Shown: positions 1 through 8,804, counted from the first letter of the stretch. The stretch is DNA of 64,000 bases from Simplicispira hankyongi (GCF_003570885.1 NZ_QXJC01000007.1:124001-188000), one strand, 5' to 3'. Made by a program: numbers and translations. The notes: generated by a model from the sequence alone, not told the origin.

Positions 1-664
1 CCAGGAAGCTCAAAAGGCTGGGTTGCTGGATATGGCCGATGCACCACTGACCGATGGAAGCACCAGCGAAGCTGCGTCGCTCGCCATCGAACAGTTGCTG
101 GAGCAGCAGTTGCGTATCGACGAGCCATCGGAAGATACCTGTCGGCGCTACTACGACGCGCATCCCGCCGCGTTTGGCCAAGGGGAGCGGGTGCATCTGC
201 GCCACGTGTTGTTTGCCGTCACCCCAGGGGTGGACGTCACGCTGCTGCGTCTGCGCGCCGAAGCGTTATTGATCGAACTGCGCTGCGCCGATGATGGCGG
301 TGCGACCTTTGCAACTGCGGCGAAGCAATGGTCGAATTGCCCGAGCGGTGCCGCTGGCGGGGACCTGGGCTGGCTCACTCGCAACGACTGTGCGCCCGAA
401 TTTGCACGCGATATTTTTGGCACCAACGAAATCGGCGTACTCGCTCGCCTGGTACACAGCCGCTTTGGTTTGCACGTGGTCGAGGTCGTGGCACGCCAAG
501 CCGGCGAACGCCCGGCGTTCGAAGCCGTGAAAAGCGCGGCCGCGCAAAGTCTGCGCCAGCAAACCTGGGTGAACGCCCTGCGACAGTACCTGCAGGTGCT
601 CACAGGTGCGGCGCAGATTGAGGGTGTGGACATGGAAGGTGCGGATTCGCCGCTGGTGCAGTGA
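1..664 (+). CDS. PpiC-type peptidyl-prolyl isomerase (5' partial)
   Basis: The reading frame is open to the first base of the window, so the N-terminus is missing; an internal TTG at 23 is only the first possible start inside the window. The protein has a parvulin (PpiC) rotamase domain: a VHLRHVLF strand, a central FATAAKQWS..PSGAAGGDLGWL stretch and a terminal SRFGLHVVEV strand. Parvulins accelerate cis-trans isomerisation of proline peptide bonds, often for exported or cofactor-loaded proteins. In Burkholderiales such a gene often closes the narGHJI nitrate reductase cluster. That upstream context cannot be seen here, but it would fit the NnrS, NrdJ and hemerythrin genes that follow. The stop lies 7 bp before the carbonic anhydrase start, so the two are probably cotranscribed. 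Confidence 0.85.
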   Translation, partial: QEAQKAGLLDMADAPLTDGSTSEAASLAIEQLLEQQLRIDEPSEDTCRRYYDAHPAAFGQGERVHLRHVLFAVTPGVDVTLLRLRAEALLIELRCADDGGATFATAAKQWSNCPSGAAGGDLGWLTRNDCAPEFARDIFGTNEIGVLARLVHSRFGLHVVEVVARQAGERPAFEAVKSAAAQSLRQQTWVNALRQYLQVLTGAAQIEGVDMEGADSPLVQ

Positions 665-671
665 CGCCAGC

Positions 672-1376
672 ATGCCAGGCGACGCTCTGCTGAACCGTTT
701 GCGCAGCTTCAACCGCGACGCGTTTCCCCAGTATCGGCAACAATTCAAGACGCTGGTTGAAGACGGCCAGCACCCGACGACGCTGTTCATCGGGTGCTCG
801 GACTCGCGCCTGCTGCCGTACTTGCTTACGGGCGCAGGCCCGGGAGAGCTGTTTCTGGTGCGCAACGTAGGGGCCTTCGTGCCCCCTTATGACGGCTCGC
901 ACGGTCACCATGGCACGGCAGCAGCAATCGAATTTGCCGTGCTCAGCCTCCAAGTCGAGCGGATCGTGGTGTGTGGGCACAGCCACTGCGGCGCTATCAA
1001 GGCACTGTACGAGGAAGTCCCGGCAGAGGCCAACAACCTGCGCCGCTGGCTAGAGCTGGGGCGCGATGCTGCGCTTCCGGTGGTTCCCACACCGGACGCC
1101 CTACGGCGTACCGAGCAGCGTGCCGTGGTGCTGCAACTCGAACGCTTGATGGATTACCCCATGGTGCGTCGGCGTGTAGTGGAGGGCCAAATCAGCTTGC
1201 ACGGCTGGCACTACGTGATCGAAGATGGCGAAGTGCACGTGTTCGACGTCGAGAGCGGAGGTTTCGTAGCGGCGTCGGTAGCCACGCACAGCGGTACAGG
1301 CCCTTACCACCCCTATGTTGAGCACGATGGCCAGGTTCTGTCGGATGAAAATCCCGAGACCGGTGAAAAATTTTAA
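672..1376 (+). CDS. beta-class carbonic anhydrase
   Basis: A 234-residue beta-carbonic anhydrase that interconverts CO2 and bicarbonate, normally in the cytoplasm. Zinc ligands and catalytic residues are visible: Cys42, Asp44 and Arg46 in FIGCSDSR and the His/Cys pair in VCGHSHCGAIKAL. I chose ATG 672 because an upstream in-frame start at 606 would overlap the preceding gene by about 60 bp and add a non-conserved, Arg/Trp-rich extension. The gene follows the parvulin gene by 7 bp. The next 223 bp are the nrdJ leader. A poly-A run just past the stop is not preceded by a clear terminator hairpin. Confidence 0.93.
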   Translation: MPGDALLNRLRSFNRDAFPQYRQQFKTLVEDGQHPTTLFIGCSDSRLLPYLLTGAGPGELFLVRNVGAFVPPYDGSHGHHGTAAAIEFAVLSLQVERIVVCGHSHCGAIKALYEEVPAEANNLRRWLELGRDAALPVVPTPDALRRTEQRAVVLQLERLMDYPMVRRRVVEGQISLHGWHYVIEDGEVHVFDVESGGFVAASVATHSGTGPYHPYVEHDGQVLSDENPETGEKF

Positions 1377-1470
1377 AAAATATTCTCTGCGAACAGTTCA
1401 CGCTAAGTGCCTGCCAGTCTTGAGAACACTCGGCTTTTGGTGCACGGACTAGCATAAAAAGTGAAGGCCT

Positions 1471-1599
1471 TCTGGGATGCCGAGTTAGCCCGAAAGGGCT
1501 AAACTTCGTCGGCTTTCCGAGCCCACTTTTTGCAGTGGGTGGACTTCGCCCGATGCGCTCCGCAGCGCGTTTTTCTCATACCACCAACGGACTCCCACC
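1471..1599 (+). promoter_or_regulatory. structured 5' leader of nrdJ with attenuator-like hairpin
   Basis: Between carbonic anhydrase and nrdJ the sequence folds into several perfect stems. TTAGCCC (1485-1491) pairs with GGGCTAA (1496-1502) across a GAAA tetraloop, and this is enclosed by GCCGA (1479-1483) with TCGGC (1509-1513). CCCACT (1522-1527) pairs with AGTGGG (1534-1539). GCGCT (1555-1559) pairs with AGCGC (1564-1568) and is followed by five T (1570-1574), the shape of an intrinsic terminator about 25 bp before the start codon. TCGG (1509-1512) could instead pair with CCGA (1517-1520), giving an alternative fold. This resembles a riboswitch or attenuator. I see no classical cobalamin-riboswitch B12 box. 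From memory, a candidate structured RNA named the nrdJ motif has been described before class II reductase genes, but identity cannot be confirmed here. Confidence 0.6.
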
Positions 1600-4032
1600 A
1601 TGAAGAGAGAAGACTTGGGCCGCGCGCAGGACGTCACGGCCACCCAACCCATCAGCCTTGATGTGTTGCAGGAAAAGTATCTCAAACCGGGGGAAACCAG
1701 CGCCGAAGATCTTTTCCGCCGCGTGGCGCGTGCCCTGGCTTCTGTCGAAGCCGAGGGCGAGCGGGACAAATACGAAGCCCTGTTTCTCGCCAACATGCAT
1801 GCGGGCGCCATCGGCGCGGGCCGCATCATGAGCGCTGCCGGCACCGACATCCAGGCGACGCTGATCAACTGCTTCGTGCAGCCCGTGGGCGACTGCATCC
1901 AGGGCGTGGACGACGAAGGCTTCCCCGGTATCTACGAGGCCTTGCGCGAAGCCGCCGAGACCATGCGGCGCGGCGGCGGTGTCGGCTACGACTTCTCGCG
2001 CATCCGCCCGCGCGGCGCTGAGGTCAAGGGTACGCATTCGATGGCCTCGGGGCCCTGCAGCTATATCAACGTGTTTGACCAGTCTTGTTCCACGGTCGAG
2101 AGTGCTGGCGCACGCCGCGGCGCCCAGATGGGCGTGCTGCGCATTGATCATCCTGATGTCATGGATTTCATCACGGCCAAGCGCACGCCCGGTCGCTGGA
2201 ACAACTTCAACGTATCGGTCGGCGTGAGCGACGCCTTTGTCCAGGCCGTGCAGGACGACCAGCCTTGGGAACTGGTGCACAAGTCGCGGCCCGGCGCTAC
2301 CGTGATGCAGGCGGGTGCCTACCAGCGCGCCGATGGCAAATGGGTCTACGAAAGCCTGCCGGCGCGCGAGCTGTGGGACACCATTATGAAGTCCACCTAC
2401 GACTTCGCTGAGCCAGGCATCCTGTTCCTCGATCAGATCAATACCGACAACAACCTGCACTATTGCGAGGACATCAACGCCACCAACCCCTGTGGCGAGC
2501 AGCCCTTGCCGTCCTATGGGTGCTGCGACCTCGGCCCCATCATTCTGACGCGTTTCGTGCGCCATCCCTTCGGTTTCGACGGCGTGCCCGCCTTCGACTT
2601 CGCCGCGTTCGAGAAATCCGTGGCGCTGCAAGTGCGCGCGCTCGACAACGTGCTCGACGTCACGTTCTGGCCGCTGCCACAGCAGCGCGAGGAAGCGCAT
2701 GCCAAGCGCCGCATTGGCGTGGGTTTTACCGGCATGGGCAACACGTTGGCCATGCTGTGTGTTCGCTACGACCAAGACGAGGGCCGTGCCATGGCGGCGC
2801 GCATCGCCGAGCATATGCGCGATGCGGCGTACGCCGCATCGGTCGACTTGGCCATTGAAAAAGGTCCCTTTCCAAAGTTCCAGGCCGATGGCTATTTGCA
2901 AACAGGCACGTTTGCTAGCCGCCTGCCCGAAACGCTCAAAGCGCGCATCCGCAAACACGGCATCCGCAACAGCCATCTGCTGTCGATTGCGCCTACGGGG
3001 ACTGTGAGCCTGGCCTTTGCCGACAATGCCTCCAACGGCATCGAACCGCCGTTCTCCTGGATGTACAAGCGCAAGAAGCGCGAAGCCGATGGCTCCATGG
3101 CCGAATACGCGGTCGAAGATCACGCCTGGCGCTTGTACCGTGAGCTGGGGGGCGACGTGAACCAGTTGCCCGACTATTTCGTCTCCGCGCTGGAAATGTC
3201 GGCCGAAGGCCACATTGCGATGATGAAAACGGTGCAGCCCTTCGTGGACACCGCCATCTCCAAGACGGTGAACATCCCGGCCGACTATCCCTACGAAGAT
3301 TTCAAGGGCCTGTACCTGCAGGCCTGGCGCGCCAAGCTCAAGGGTTTGGCCACCTACCGGCCCAACAACATCCTCGGCTCGGTGCTTGAGGTCCACGCAG
3401 CGCCAGAGAGCGCCGGGCAGATCACGCCCGCACCCGCACCGGTGGACCCCATGCGCACGGTGATCGAGAGCCGCCCTAAAGGCGCTTTGTCCGCCGTTGC
3501 CGAAAAGGTCGACTACTGGACGCAAGAAGGACAAAAGCGCCTGTACTTGGTGGTGTCTTTCCTGCCCGTGCCGGACCCTGAGACCGGGGGGCTGGTGGAC
3601 CGCGCCATCGAATTCTTCATGCCTGTTGGCCAAAGTGGCGAATCGCAGCAGTGGGTGACATCGAGCATGCGCCTGCTGTCACTCGCTGCGCGTGGCGGTT
3701 TTCTGGAGCGAGCGCTCAGCGACATGCGCAAGGTCGCCTGGGACCGCGGACCCGTGCGCCTGGGCACGCACCAGAAGGCCGATGGCACGAAGGTGCCGAT
3801 GTGGCACGACTCCGAGGTGGCGGCCATTGCCTACGCCATCCAGAACATCCTCGCCCGGCGCGCCCGGCCTCTGCACAGCGAAGAGCAGGCAACTGCCAGC
3901 GAAGGCGTGTTGACAGCGGTCCCGCCGGTCATGGCCGGCAAGAAATGCAGTGAATGCGGCGCCCACGCCATGATTCGCAAGGACGGCTGCGACTACTGCA
4001 CCCAGTGCGGCCACCTGGGTTCTTGCGGCTAA
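1600..4032 (+). CDS. nrdJ: adenosylcobalamin-dependent (class II) ribonucleotide reductase
   Basis: An 810-residue class II ribonucleotide reductase, which makes deoxyribonucleotides using adenosylcobalamin and needs no oxygen. The conserved barrel is present: an early cysteine in [11 protein letters not shown], the [13 protein letters not shown] loop, and the [17 protein letters not shown] active-site segment carrying the Asn-x-Cys-x-Glu radical residues. The C-terminus carries a Cys-rich tail ([19 protein letters not shown]) as in many NrdJ proteins, probably for thiol transfer or zinc binding. Start ATG 1600 directly follows the structured leader; the ribosome-binding site is weak. Its position between carbonic anhydrase and nnrS suggests deoxynucleotide supply during oxygen-limited, nitrate-respiring growth. 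Confidence 0.95.
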   Translation: MKREDLGRAQDVTATQPISLDVLQEKYLKPGETSAEDLFRRVARALASVEAEGERDKYEALFLANMHAGAIGAGRIMSAAGTDIQATLINCFVQPVGDCIQGVDDEGFPGIYEALREAAETMRRGGGVGYDFSRIRPRGAEVKGTHSMASGPCSYINVFDQSCSTVESAGARRGAQMGVLRIDHPDVMDFITAKRTPGRWNNFNVSVGVSDAFVQAVQDDQPWELVHKSRPGATVMQAGAYQRADGKWVYESLPARELWDTIMKSTYDFAEPGILFLDQINTDNNLHYCEDINATNPCGEQPLPSYGCCDLGPIILTRFVRHPFGFDGVPAFDFAAFEKSVALQVRALDNVLDVTFWPLPQQREEAHAKRRIGVGFTGMGNTLAMLCVRYDQDEGRAMAARIAEHMRDAAYAASVDLAIEKGPFPKFQADGYLQTGTFASRLPETLKARIRKHGIRNSHLLSIAPTGTVSLAFADNASNGIEPPFSWMYKRKKREADGSMAEYAVEDHAWRLYRELGGDVNQLPDYFVSALEMSAEGHIAMMKTVQPFVDTAISKTVNIPADYPYEDFKGLYLQAWRAKLKGLATYRPNNILGSVLEVHAAPESAGQITPAPAPVDPMRTVIESRPKGALSAVAEKVDYWTQEGQKRLYLVVSFLPVPDPETGGLVDRAIEFFMPVGQSGESQQWVTSSMRLLSLAARGGFLERALSDMRKVAWDRGPVRLGTHQKADGTKVPMWHDSEVAAIAYAIQNILARRARPLHSEEQATASEGVLTAVPPVMAGKKCSECGAHAMIRKDGCDYCTQCGHLGSCG

Positions 4033-4048
4033 GCCTGCACCCCGCCGC

Positions 4049-5341
4049 GTGCCGGTAAAGCCTGGCTCCGCAAAGCCCGCGCCCGAGGCGCTGGCCGGAC
4101 TGGACTTGCGCTGGCACCCTCGCCACCTGTTGCTGGCACCGCACCGGCTGGCGTTCTTTCTCGCCATGGTGCTATTGGCTGCTTCGGGCCTGTGGTGGGC
4201 TTGGCTGCAAGTGAGCCAACTATCGAATGTGGCCGTGCATGCGGGTGCCGTGCCAGTGTCGCTGACCCACGCCGCCTTGATGGTGTTTGGGTTTTTTCCG
4301 CTATTTTTCTCGGGCTTTCTTTTTACAGCAGGGCCGAAGTGGCTGCGTGTCGAGCCACGGCCAGTGCGCGTGCTGCGTGCGCCGCTGACGTTGCTCGCGG
4401 GCGGCTGGCTGGTCTGGCTGGGCGGCGCGCACGCGAGCCGTGCTGCCGCGTGTGCCGGCGCCGTGCTTGCGTGCACCGCCATGGCGTGGATCTCGGTGTC
4501 GTTCTGGCGCCTGTTGCTGTGCAGCCGGGCGCAAGACCAGAAGCACGCACGCATGGTGGGCGTGGCCTTTGTCGTGGGCACAAGCTGCGCGGCAGGCCTT
4601 GCGGCGAGCGTGGCCCTTGGCGAATGGGGCCTGGCGCGCCAGTTTGTGTTGAGCGCTCTGTGGGGTTTCGCTGCGCTGGTGTTTGTCACGGTTGCGCACC
4701 GCATGCTGCCTTTCTTCTCGCCGCCTGGCCCAGACGAGGGCCATCCATGGGGCGCATTGGCGCTGCTCGCCGGGGCGGCGGGTTTTGAGGCGTTGGCGGT
4801 TTGGGTGGACGCCGTTCTTGCGGCCGCAACCGAGTGGGTAGGGGCCTGGACCTTGCTGCACGGCGTGTTGGAGCTGGCGCTTGGCGGCGTGCTGCTGTGG
4901 CGCGCCTGGGGGTGGGCGAAGCGGCAAAGTCTGCACAACCGCCTGCTGCGCATGTTCTATCTTGGGTTTGCCTGGTTGGGCCTGGCCTTTGTGCTCCACG
5001 GCGTTGCCCGTGGCGCAGCGCTGTTGGGGCACCCGCAGTGGCAGCTTGGCGCCTTGCATGCACTGACCATGGGGTGCCTGGCCTCGCTGATGCTGGCGAT
5101 GGTGACAAGGGTGTCCTGCGGAAACAGCGGCCGCTCGCAGGTGGCCGACTCCGTGCTATGGGCCTTGTTCAACCTGCTGCAATTGGCCACGGTATTGCGC
5201 GTCGCGGCTGCGCTTGGGGGGGCTGCTGCGCCGGCTCTGCTGGCGTTGGCGGCCATGCTGTGGGCGACTATTTCCCTGGTTTGGGCGTTGCGCCTGGGGT
5301 CATGGTATGGCCGGCTGCGGCCCGACGGACGCGCCGGGTGA
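4049..5341 (+). CDS. nnrS: NnrS family heme/copper membrane protein
   Basis: A 430-residue polytopic membrane protein of the NnrS family, with about twelve hydrophobic segments starting near residue 35. Family signatures are visible: HAALMVFGFFPLFFSGFLFT early, VFVTVAHRMLPFF in the middle and LHALTMGCLASLMLAM near residue 340, with conserved His residues that could bind metal or heme. NnrS proteins are linked to nitric oxide metabolism and denitrification and relieve nitrosative stress. Translation appears to begin at GTG 4049, 16 bp after the nrdJ stop, so it probably shares that transcript. Confidence in the family is high; the molecular activity of NnrS is not settled. Confidence 0.9.
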   Translation: MPVKPGSAKPAPEALAGLDLRWHPRHLLLAPHRLAFFLAMVLLAASGLWWAWLQVSQLSNVAVHAGAVPVSLTHAALMVFGFFPLFFSGFLFTAGPKWLRVEPRPVRVLRAPLTLLAGGWLVWLGGAHASRAAACAGAVLACTAMAWISVSFWRLLLCSRAQDQKHARMVGVAFVVGTSCAAGLAASVALGEWGLARQFVLSALWGFAALVFVTVAHRMLPFFSPPGPDEGHPWGALALLAGAAGFEALAVWVDAVLAAATEWVGAWTLLHGVLELALGGVLLWRAWGWAKRQSLHNRLLRMFYLGFAWLGLAFVLHGVARGAALLGHPQWQLGALHALTMGCLASLMLAMVTRVSCGNSGRSQVADSVLWALFNLLQLATVLRVAAALGGAAAPALLALAAMLWATISLVWALRLGSWYGRLRPDGRAG

Positions 5342-5351
5342 CAATGGCGGC

Positions 5352-5981
5352 ATGAAGGACGAGGTCACTCCCGCTGCGCTGGCATCTGGTCAGGAATGCG
5401 CCGCATTTGCCGCTTCCCTGATGCAGGCGCGCCAGACCATACTGCCCAAGCGCCTGGGGGCTCCCGCGCCCAGTGATGCGCAACTGGCGCAGATTCTGGC
5501 CTCTGCCGCACATGCCCCCGACCATGGGCAACTGCAGCCCTGGCGCCTGATTGAGGTGCCGCAGAACGCCCGCAGCGCCCTTGCCGACGCTTTTGGCGAG
5601 GCCTTGCGCACGCGCGATGGCCAGGCCACGCCCGAGCAGGTGGAGCAGGCGCGTGAGAAGGCTTTTCGTTCGCCTGTCTTGCTGCTGGTGGTCGTCGACC
5701 TGGCGTGCGGCGACGCCGACATCGAGCCCGCCGAGCGCATTGTCTCGGCCGGCTGCGCGGTGCAAAACCTGCTGCTGATGGCCACGGCCCAGGGCTTTGG
5801 CTCTGCGCTCACCAGCGGCAAGGCCCTGGGTTCGGCAGCGCTGCGCGCGTTGTTTGGCCTGAATGAGTCCCAGCAGGCGCTGTGCTTCGTCAACATCGGC
5901 ACGGTGGTTGCGCCCAAGCGCGCTCGCGTGCGCCCGCAGCCTGCGTCCTATTGCTCGGTGCTGGGCGTTGAACAGCGCTGA
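5352..5981 (+). CDS. nitroreductase family protein
   Basis: A 209-residue FMN-dependent nitroreductase-fold protein. Visible family features are an N-terminal RQTILPKRLGAPAPS segment, HAPDHGQLQPWRLIEV (the FMN-binding region of small nitroreductases such as YdjA) and GCAVQNLLLMATAQGFGSALTSG. ATG 5352 lies 10 bp after the nnrS stop; a longer in-frame reading from 5214 would run through the end of nnrS and is rejected. It is likely cotranscribed with nnrS. The natural substrate is unknown; the fold reduces nitro groups, quinones or flavin-related compounds. Confidence 0.88.
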   Translation: MKDEVTPAALASGQECAAFAASLMQARQTILPKRLGAPAPSDAQLAQILASAAHAPDHGQLQPWRLIEVPQNARSALADAFGEALRTRDGQATPEQVEQAREKAFRSPVLLLVVVDLACGDADIEPAERIVSAGCAVQNLLLMATAQGFGSALTSGKALGSAALRALFGLNESQQALCFVNIGTVVAPKRARVRPQPASYCSVLGVEQR

Positions 5982-6020
5982 CCGAGCTGCCTTTTTCTAT
6001 TGAACTTTGGAAGCCCCGGT

Positions 6021-6425
6021 ATGGAAATCTCCCGTTTTGATGAGCTCTTGCAGGCGGCACGCGCCCAGGCTGAGCCCCAGCGCCTGCTGTTCGTGTTTGC
6101 CGGCGTGGAATTGCCCGACGACGCCACGCCCGAGCAGCGCGAGCGTTTTGCCCAGGGCGAAGGCGGCGCGCTGGTGCCGCAGATGTGCGTGGACAAGGCG
6201 CCCGATGAGCTCGATTCGTTCGATACCCTGGTGCAGGAAGCCGCGCAGTTTGGTCAGGAATGGGCCCTGGTGTTTGCTGCCGCGCTTTCCGGGACACTCA
6301 ACCGCGCACCCACCAGCGAGGACGCCGAGGCGCCGCTTGAGCGCATGGTGGACGCCATCAAGCGCGGCGTGCATACCGGCCTGATCCCCTTCGACCGCAG
6401 TGGCCACGCGGTGCAGATTGGCTGA
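6021..6425 (+). CDS. small conserved protein of unknown function
   Basis: A 134-residue acidic protein beginning MEISRFDELLQAA, with ATG 6021 chosen over the in-frame TTG at 6000 because conservation, as I recall it, begins there. It contains LLFVFAGVELPDDATPEQ and ends in HTGLIPFDRSGHAVQ. I recall relatives in Comamonadaceae labelled 'ribonucleotide reductase subunit alpha', but nothing here resembles a reductase; that name probably spread from the nearby nrdJ. No signal peptide or membrane segment is visible. It is encoded between the nitroreductase and hemerythrin genes in one direction, so a role in low-oxygen or nitrogen-oxide physiology is an inference from context only. Confidence 0.8.
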   Translation: MEISRFDELLQAARAQAEPQRLLFVFAGVELPDDATPEQRERFAQGEGGALVPQMCVDKAPDELDSFDTLVQEAAQFGQEWALVFAAALSGTLNRAPTSEDAEAPLERMVDAIKRGVHTGLIPFDRSGHAVQIG

Positions 6426-6427
6426 CG

Positions 6428-6985
6428 GTGGCGAGTCCTTCCCGCGGTATCCCCCTGCCAGGCTTTGGTGCGCCGGCCGTGGGGTTCGATACCCCGTTCG
6501 AGATGCTGGAGGCCTGCCACGAGCGCGTGCAGCGCACGCTGGCCTTGCTGCAGCGGCTGCGCGAGCACTTGCTAGCGACGGGCTGTGACGCTTCGGCGCA
6601 AAGTGCCGCTCGTGATGTGCTGCGCTACTTTGACATCGCGGCGCCGCTGCACCACGAAGACGAGGAGCGGCACGTCTTCCCGGCCTTGCAGGCGAGCCAG
6701 GAGCCGGGTATCCAGGCTGCCGTGGCGCGCCTGCAGGCAGACCACGTTGCCATGGCCGGGCGCTGGGCACTCGCTCGCGCTGCGCTGCTGGCGCTGGCGG
6801 AAGGCCGCATCACGGAGTTTTCGGTAGCGCAAGAGGCTGCGCTGGCGGCGTTTGCCGCCGGCTATGCCGAGCACATTGGCCTGGAGGAAAACCTGGTTTA
6901 CCCGGCGGCCCGCGCCGCCATGAGCGCCGTGGCCCTGGAGGCCATGGCGCAGGACATGAAAAAGCGGCGCGGCGCACCTACTTGA
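6428..6985 (+). CDS. hemerythrin HHE-domain protein
   Basis: A 185-residue protein with a hemerythrin-like four-helix bundle. The di-iron ligand pattern is visible: His in EACHERVQ, His-His-Glu in LHHEDEERHVFPAL, His in LQADHVAM and His-x3-Glu in YAEHIGLEENLVYP. Such cytoplasmic proteins bind oxygen, nitric oxide or iron, or help repair iron centres. It starts at GTG 6428, two bases after the previous stop, so it is translationally linked to the small unknown protein. Together with NnrS it strengthens the reading of 0-7 kb as an oxygen/NO-related group. Confidence 0.88.
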   Translation: MASPSRGIPLPGFGAPAVGFDTPFEMLEACHERVQRTLALLQRLREHLLATGCDASAQSAARDVLRYFDIAAPLHHEDEERHVFPALQASQEPGIQAAVARLQADHVAMAGRWALARAALLALAEGRITEFSVAQEAALAAFAAGYAEHIGLEENLVYPAARAAMSAVALEAMAQDMKKRRGAPT

Positions 6986-7045
6986 TTGCTATGTTTTATA
7001 GAGCTGCTACCGCAATAACCATAAGCGCTAGAGGCACTTTTTAGC
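6984..7045. repeat. dispersed AGCGCTT-type intergenic repeat, copy 1
   Basis: Carries an imperfect copy of the dispersed palindromic element: an AGCTGCTA arm, a central CATAAGCGCTAGAGGC and flanking T/A runs. It fills the gap between the convergent hemerythrin and DUF3567 genes, where it could act as a bidirectional terminator or transcript end. This copy has a poorly matched left half. Confidence 0.65.
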
Positions 7046-7052
7046 AATAATT

Positions 7053-7343
7053 TCAGTGCACCACCACCGGGTGCTGTGCCAGGCCCGTGTAGCCCTCCAG
7101 CGTGTCTTCCACTTCTTCCTGCGTGGGGGCTTCTCGCTGCCAGGCCAGGATTTGCAACTGGAACATCTCGGCCCAGGAGCCGTCCAGGTAGACCTCCTTG
7201 CCGGTGCGCTTGTCGACGATTTCAAACCCGTGCCGGGCCAGTTGCGGCGGCTGCGCCTCGTCCTTGGAGTCATCTTCCAGACGGTCGGCATCAGGCAGCA
7301 TGTGCACCACCACAAAAGAATCCGAGTCGTAGAGCATGTTCAT
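7053..7343 (-). CDS. DUF3567 family protein
   Basis: A 96-residue protein starting MNMLYDSDSFVVV, with GFEIVDKRTGKEVYLDGSWAEMF and a C-terminal TGLAQHPVVVH, matching the DUF3567 family of Burkholderiales. A strong GGAGG ribosome-binding site sits 8 bp before ATG 7343; an upstream start at 7376 has no such site. It is cytoplasmic with no membrane segment, and the function of the family is unknown. It is a single-gene unit convergent with the hemerythrin gene. Confidence 0.85.
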   Translation of the reverse strand: MNMLYDSDSFVVVHMLPDADRLEDDSKDEAQPPQLARHGFEIVDKRTGKEVYLDGSWAEMFQLQILAWQREAPTQEEVEDTLEGYTGLAQHPVVVH

Positions 7344-7466
7344 GGCGTTCCTCCCAGGTTGCGTCCATTGGACCATTGTCAGATGGATCTGACGCGCCAG
7401 AGTTCAAGGCGGTGTGATGTCTTCTGGAACTGTCTGTTTGCGCCTACAGGCCGCGCCTGATGTCGC

Positions 7467-8690
7467 TCATGGGGCTTCGCGGCTTTGCAGGTTCAACTCG
7501 GCAAAGTCGCCGTTGGCCTCGGTCAGGCGAATGCGCACCGGCAGGTAGCCCAGGCTGGGCGCCAGCCAGAGCTGCGCCTTCTGGTCGTAGTCGCGCCGGG
7601 GCAAGCGCTGCAGCTGCACGGCGCGCAGCGTGCCGATGGGCAGGTCCAGGGTCTGCTCGCCCTCCACGGTAAAGGTCCAGACGTCGGCGCCGCGTGCGCT
7701 TACCGTGGTCATCGCCATCCGGGTGCCCGCGGGATAGCGCTCCGGAGCCGCTGCCAGCATGCCGCCGAGCTGCAGGAACACGCTCAAGCGGTCTTGTGCC
7801 CCCGCCTCTATCGGTGCGGCGGGCGTATTGGCGCTGAAAGTGACACGGTGGTTCGCGAAGTCGAAGTGGGCCGCGCTCTCGCTGCGCGAGCGGTCGCCAA
7901 AGCGCCGTGGTTGCAGGCCATGCACGGTGATGCTGCCCACACTGTCCTGCGAGCGCGAGCCGAGGAAGAGCACCCGGATTTCCTGGTGCGCGCTGTAGCT
8001 GGTGGCGTCGTGCTGCCACAGCAGCTCGGCACTGGCGTGGTACGCAAACCCCTTGGCGCGCCCGGTGACCTCAAAGTCCAACCTGGCTGGCGGAGGCAAT
8101 TGCACGGGTGCGCTGGCGGCCTGTGCGGCATGGGGCGGGACGGCTGCGGGTGCTGCGGCGCTGGCTGGGGCCGCAGGGGGCGCGGCGGACGAGGCTTCCG
8201 CGCCCGCGCCCGCGCCCGCGCCCGCGATCGGGGCGCCAGTGGCGGGTGCCGATGCCGGTGGCGATGCAGGCGCAGGCGCCGCGCCGTCGGGCAGCAGCGG
8301 CGCTGCGGCGCTGGCGGGCTCTTCGGGTGCGTCTGCGCTGGCACCCAGCGCCAGCGGCTCGTCCGGACCGGGTGGGGCCCACGCTGCGTCAGGCATGGCG
8401 GCTGGCTGTGCAGGTTCCGGGGAGGGCACCACCGGGGAGGTGGCAACCGTGGCGGGGGCTCGGCGCGGGCGAGGCTTTCTTGTGGGGGGGGGGCGCACCT
8501 TGGTTCGTGCCGCCGGCACGGGCGCTGCAGCAGGCTCCGGCGCCGCCAGCGCGACGGTACGCGTCTCGAAAACCTGTGGCTGTTCCCTGCTGTCGGGGAA
8601 TGCGCTGTGGGCGGAAATACCAGCGAGCACTAGGGCGTGCAGCGCCAGCACCAGCGCGACGAGAAGCAACAGGGGTCGGCGAGGAATCAT
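7467..8690 (-). CDS. DUF3108 envelope protein with Pro/Ala-rich linker
   Basis: A 407-residue protein. Residues about 1-22 (MIPRRPLLLLVALVLALHAL) form a single N-terminal membrane anchor. A Pro/Ala/Gly-rich, TonB-like linker follows to about residue 195, then a DUF3108 domain (about 200-405) with RAKGFAYHASAELLW and IGTLRAVQLQRLPRRDYDQKAQLWLAPSLGYLPVRIRL. DUF3108 proteins are envelope beta-rich proteins of unknown function; the layout suggests a domain held away from the inner membrane by an extended linker. I chose ATG 8690 because the anchor then begins at residue 6; 8768 would add an unusual extension. A C10 homopolymer and a GC hexamer repeat lie in the linker. It is divergent from the FAH gene. 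Confidence 0.85.
   Translation of the reverse strand: MIPRRPLLLLVALVLALHALVLAGISAHSAFPDSREQPQVFETRTVALAAPEPAAAPVPAARTKVRPPPTRKPRPRRAPATVATSPVVPSPEPAQPAAMPDAAWAPPGPDEPLALGASADAPEEPASAAAPLLPDGAAPAPASPPASAPATGAPIAGAGAGAGAEASSAAPPAAPASAAAPAAVPPHAAQAASAPVQLPPPARLDFEVTGRAKGFAYHASAELLWQHDATSYSAHQEIRVLFLGSRSQDSVGSITVHGLQPRRFGDRSRSESAAHFDFANHRVTFSANTPAAPIEAGAQDRLSVFLQLGGMLAAAPERYPAGTRMAMTTVSARGADVWTFTVEGEQTLDLPIGTLRAVQLQRLPRRDYDQKAQLWLAPSLGYLPVRIRLTEANGDFAELNLQSREAP
8201..8226. repeat. GC-rich hexamer tandem repeat in DUF3108 gene
   Basis: About four copies of the hexamer CGCCCG in direct array, coding for an alternating Gly-Ala stretch in the linker. Because the unit is six bases, gain or loss of copies would keep the frame and change only linker length. 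Confidence 0.8.
8484..8493. repeat. ten-base G/C homopolymer inside DUF3108 gene
   Basis: Ten consecutive G on the + strand, read as C10 in the minus-strand gene, encoding the Pro run in KVRPPPTRK near residue 68. Slippage by one base would shift the frame and remove the whole DUF3108 domain. Confidence 0.9.
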
Positions 8691-8804
8691 GGATACCGGC
8701 AACGTTACCACTGCGGGCCCGGCGCAGACCGGCGGCTCGGCTACCATCCCCGCGTTGCAGTCGGCCATTGGCGCCGCAGGGCCCTTTCACCTGTCAAGAC
8801 ATCC

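Noticed and set aside
1377-1599. classical cobalamin riboswitch before nrdJ
   Set aside because: No recognisable B12 box or the usual 200-nt architecture; only described as an unassigned structured leader.
1576-3633. 685-residue minus-strand open frame opposite nrdJ
   Set aside because: It is the antisense shadow of the NrdJ gene; Gly/His/Arg/Val-rich composition without motifs, caused by high-GC codon bias.
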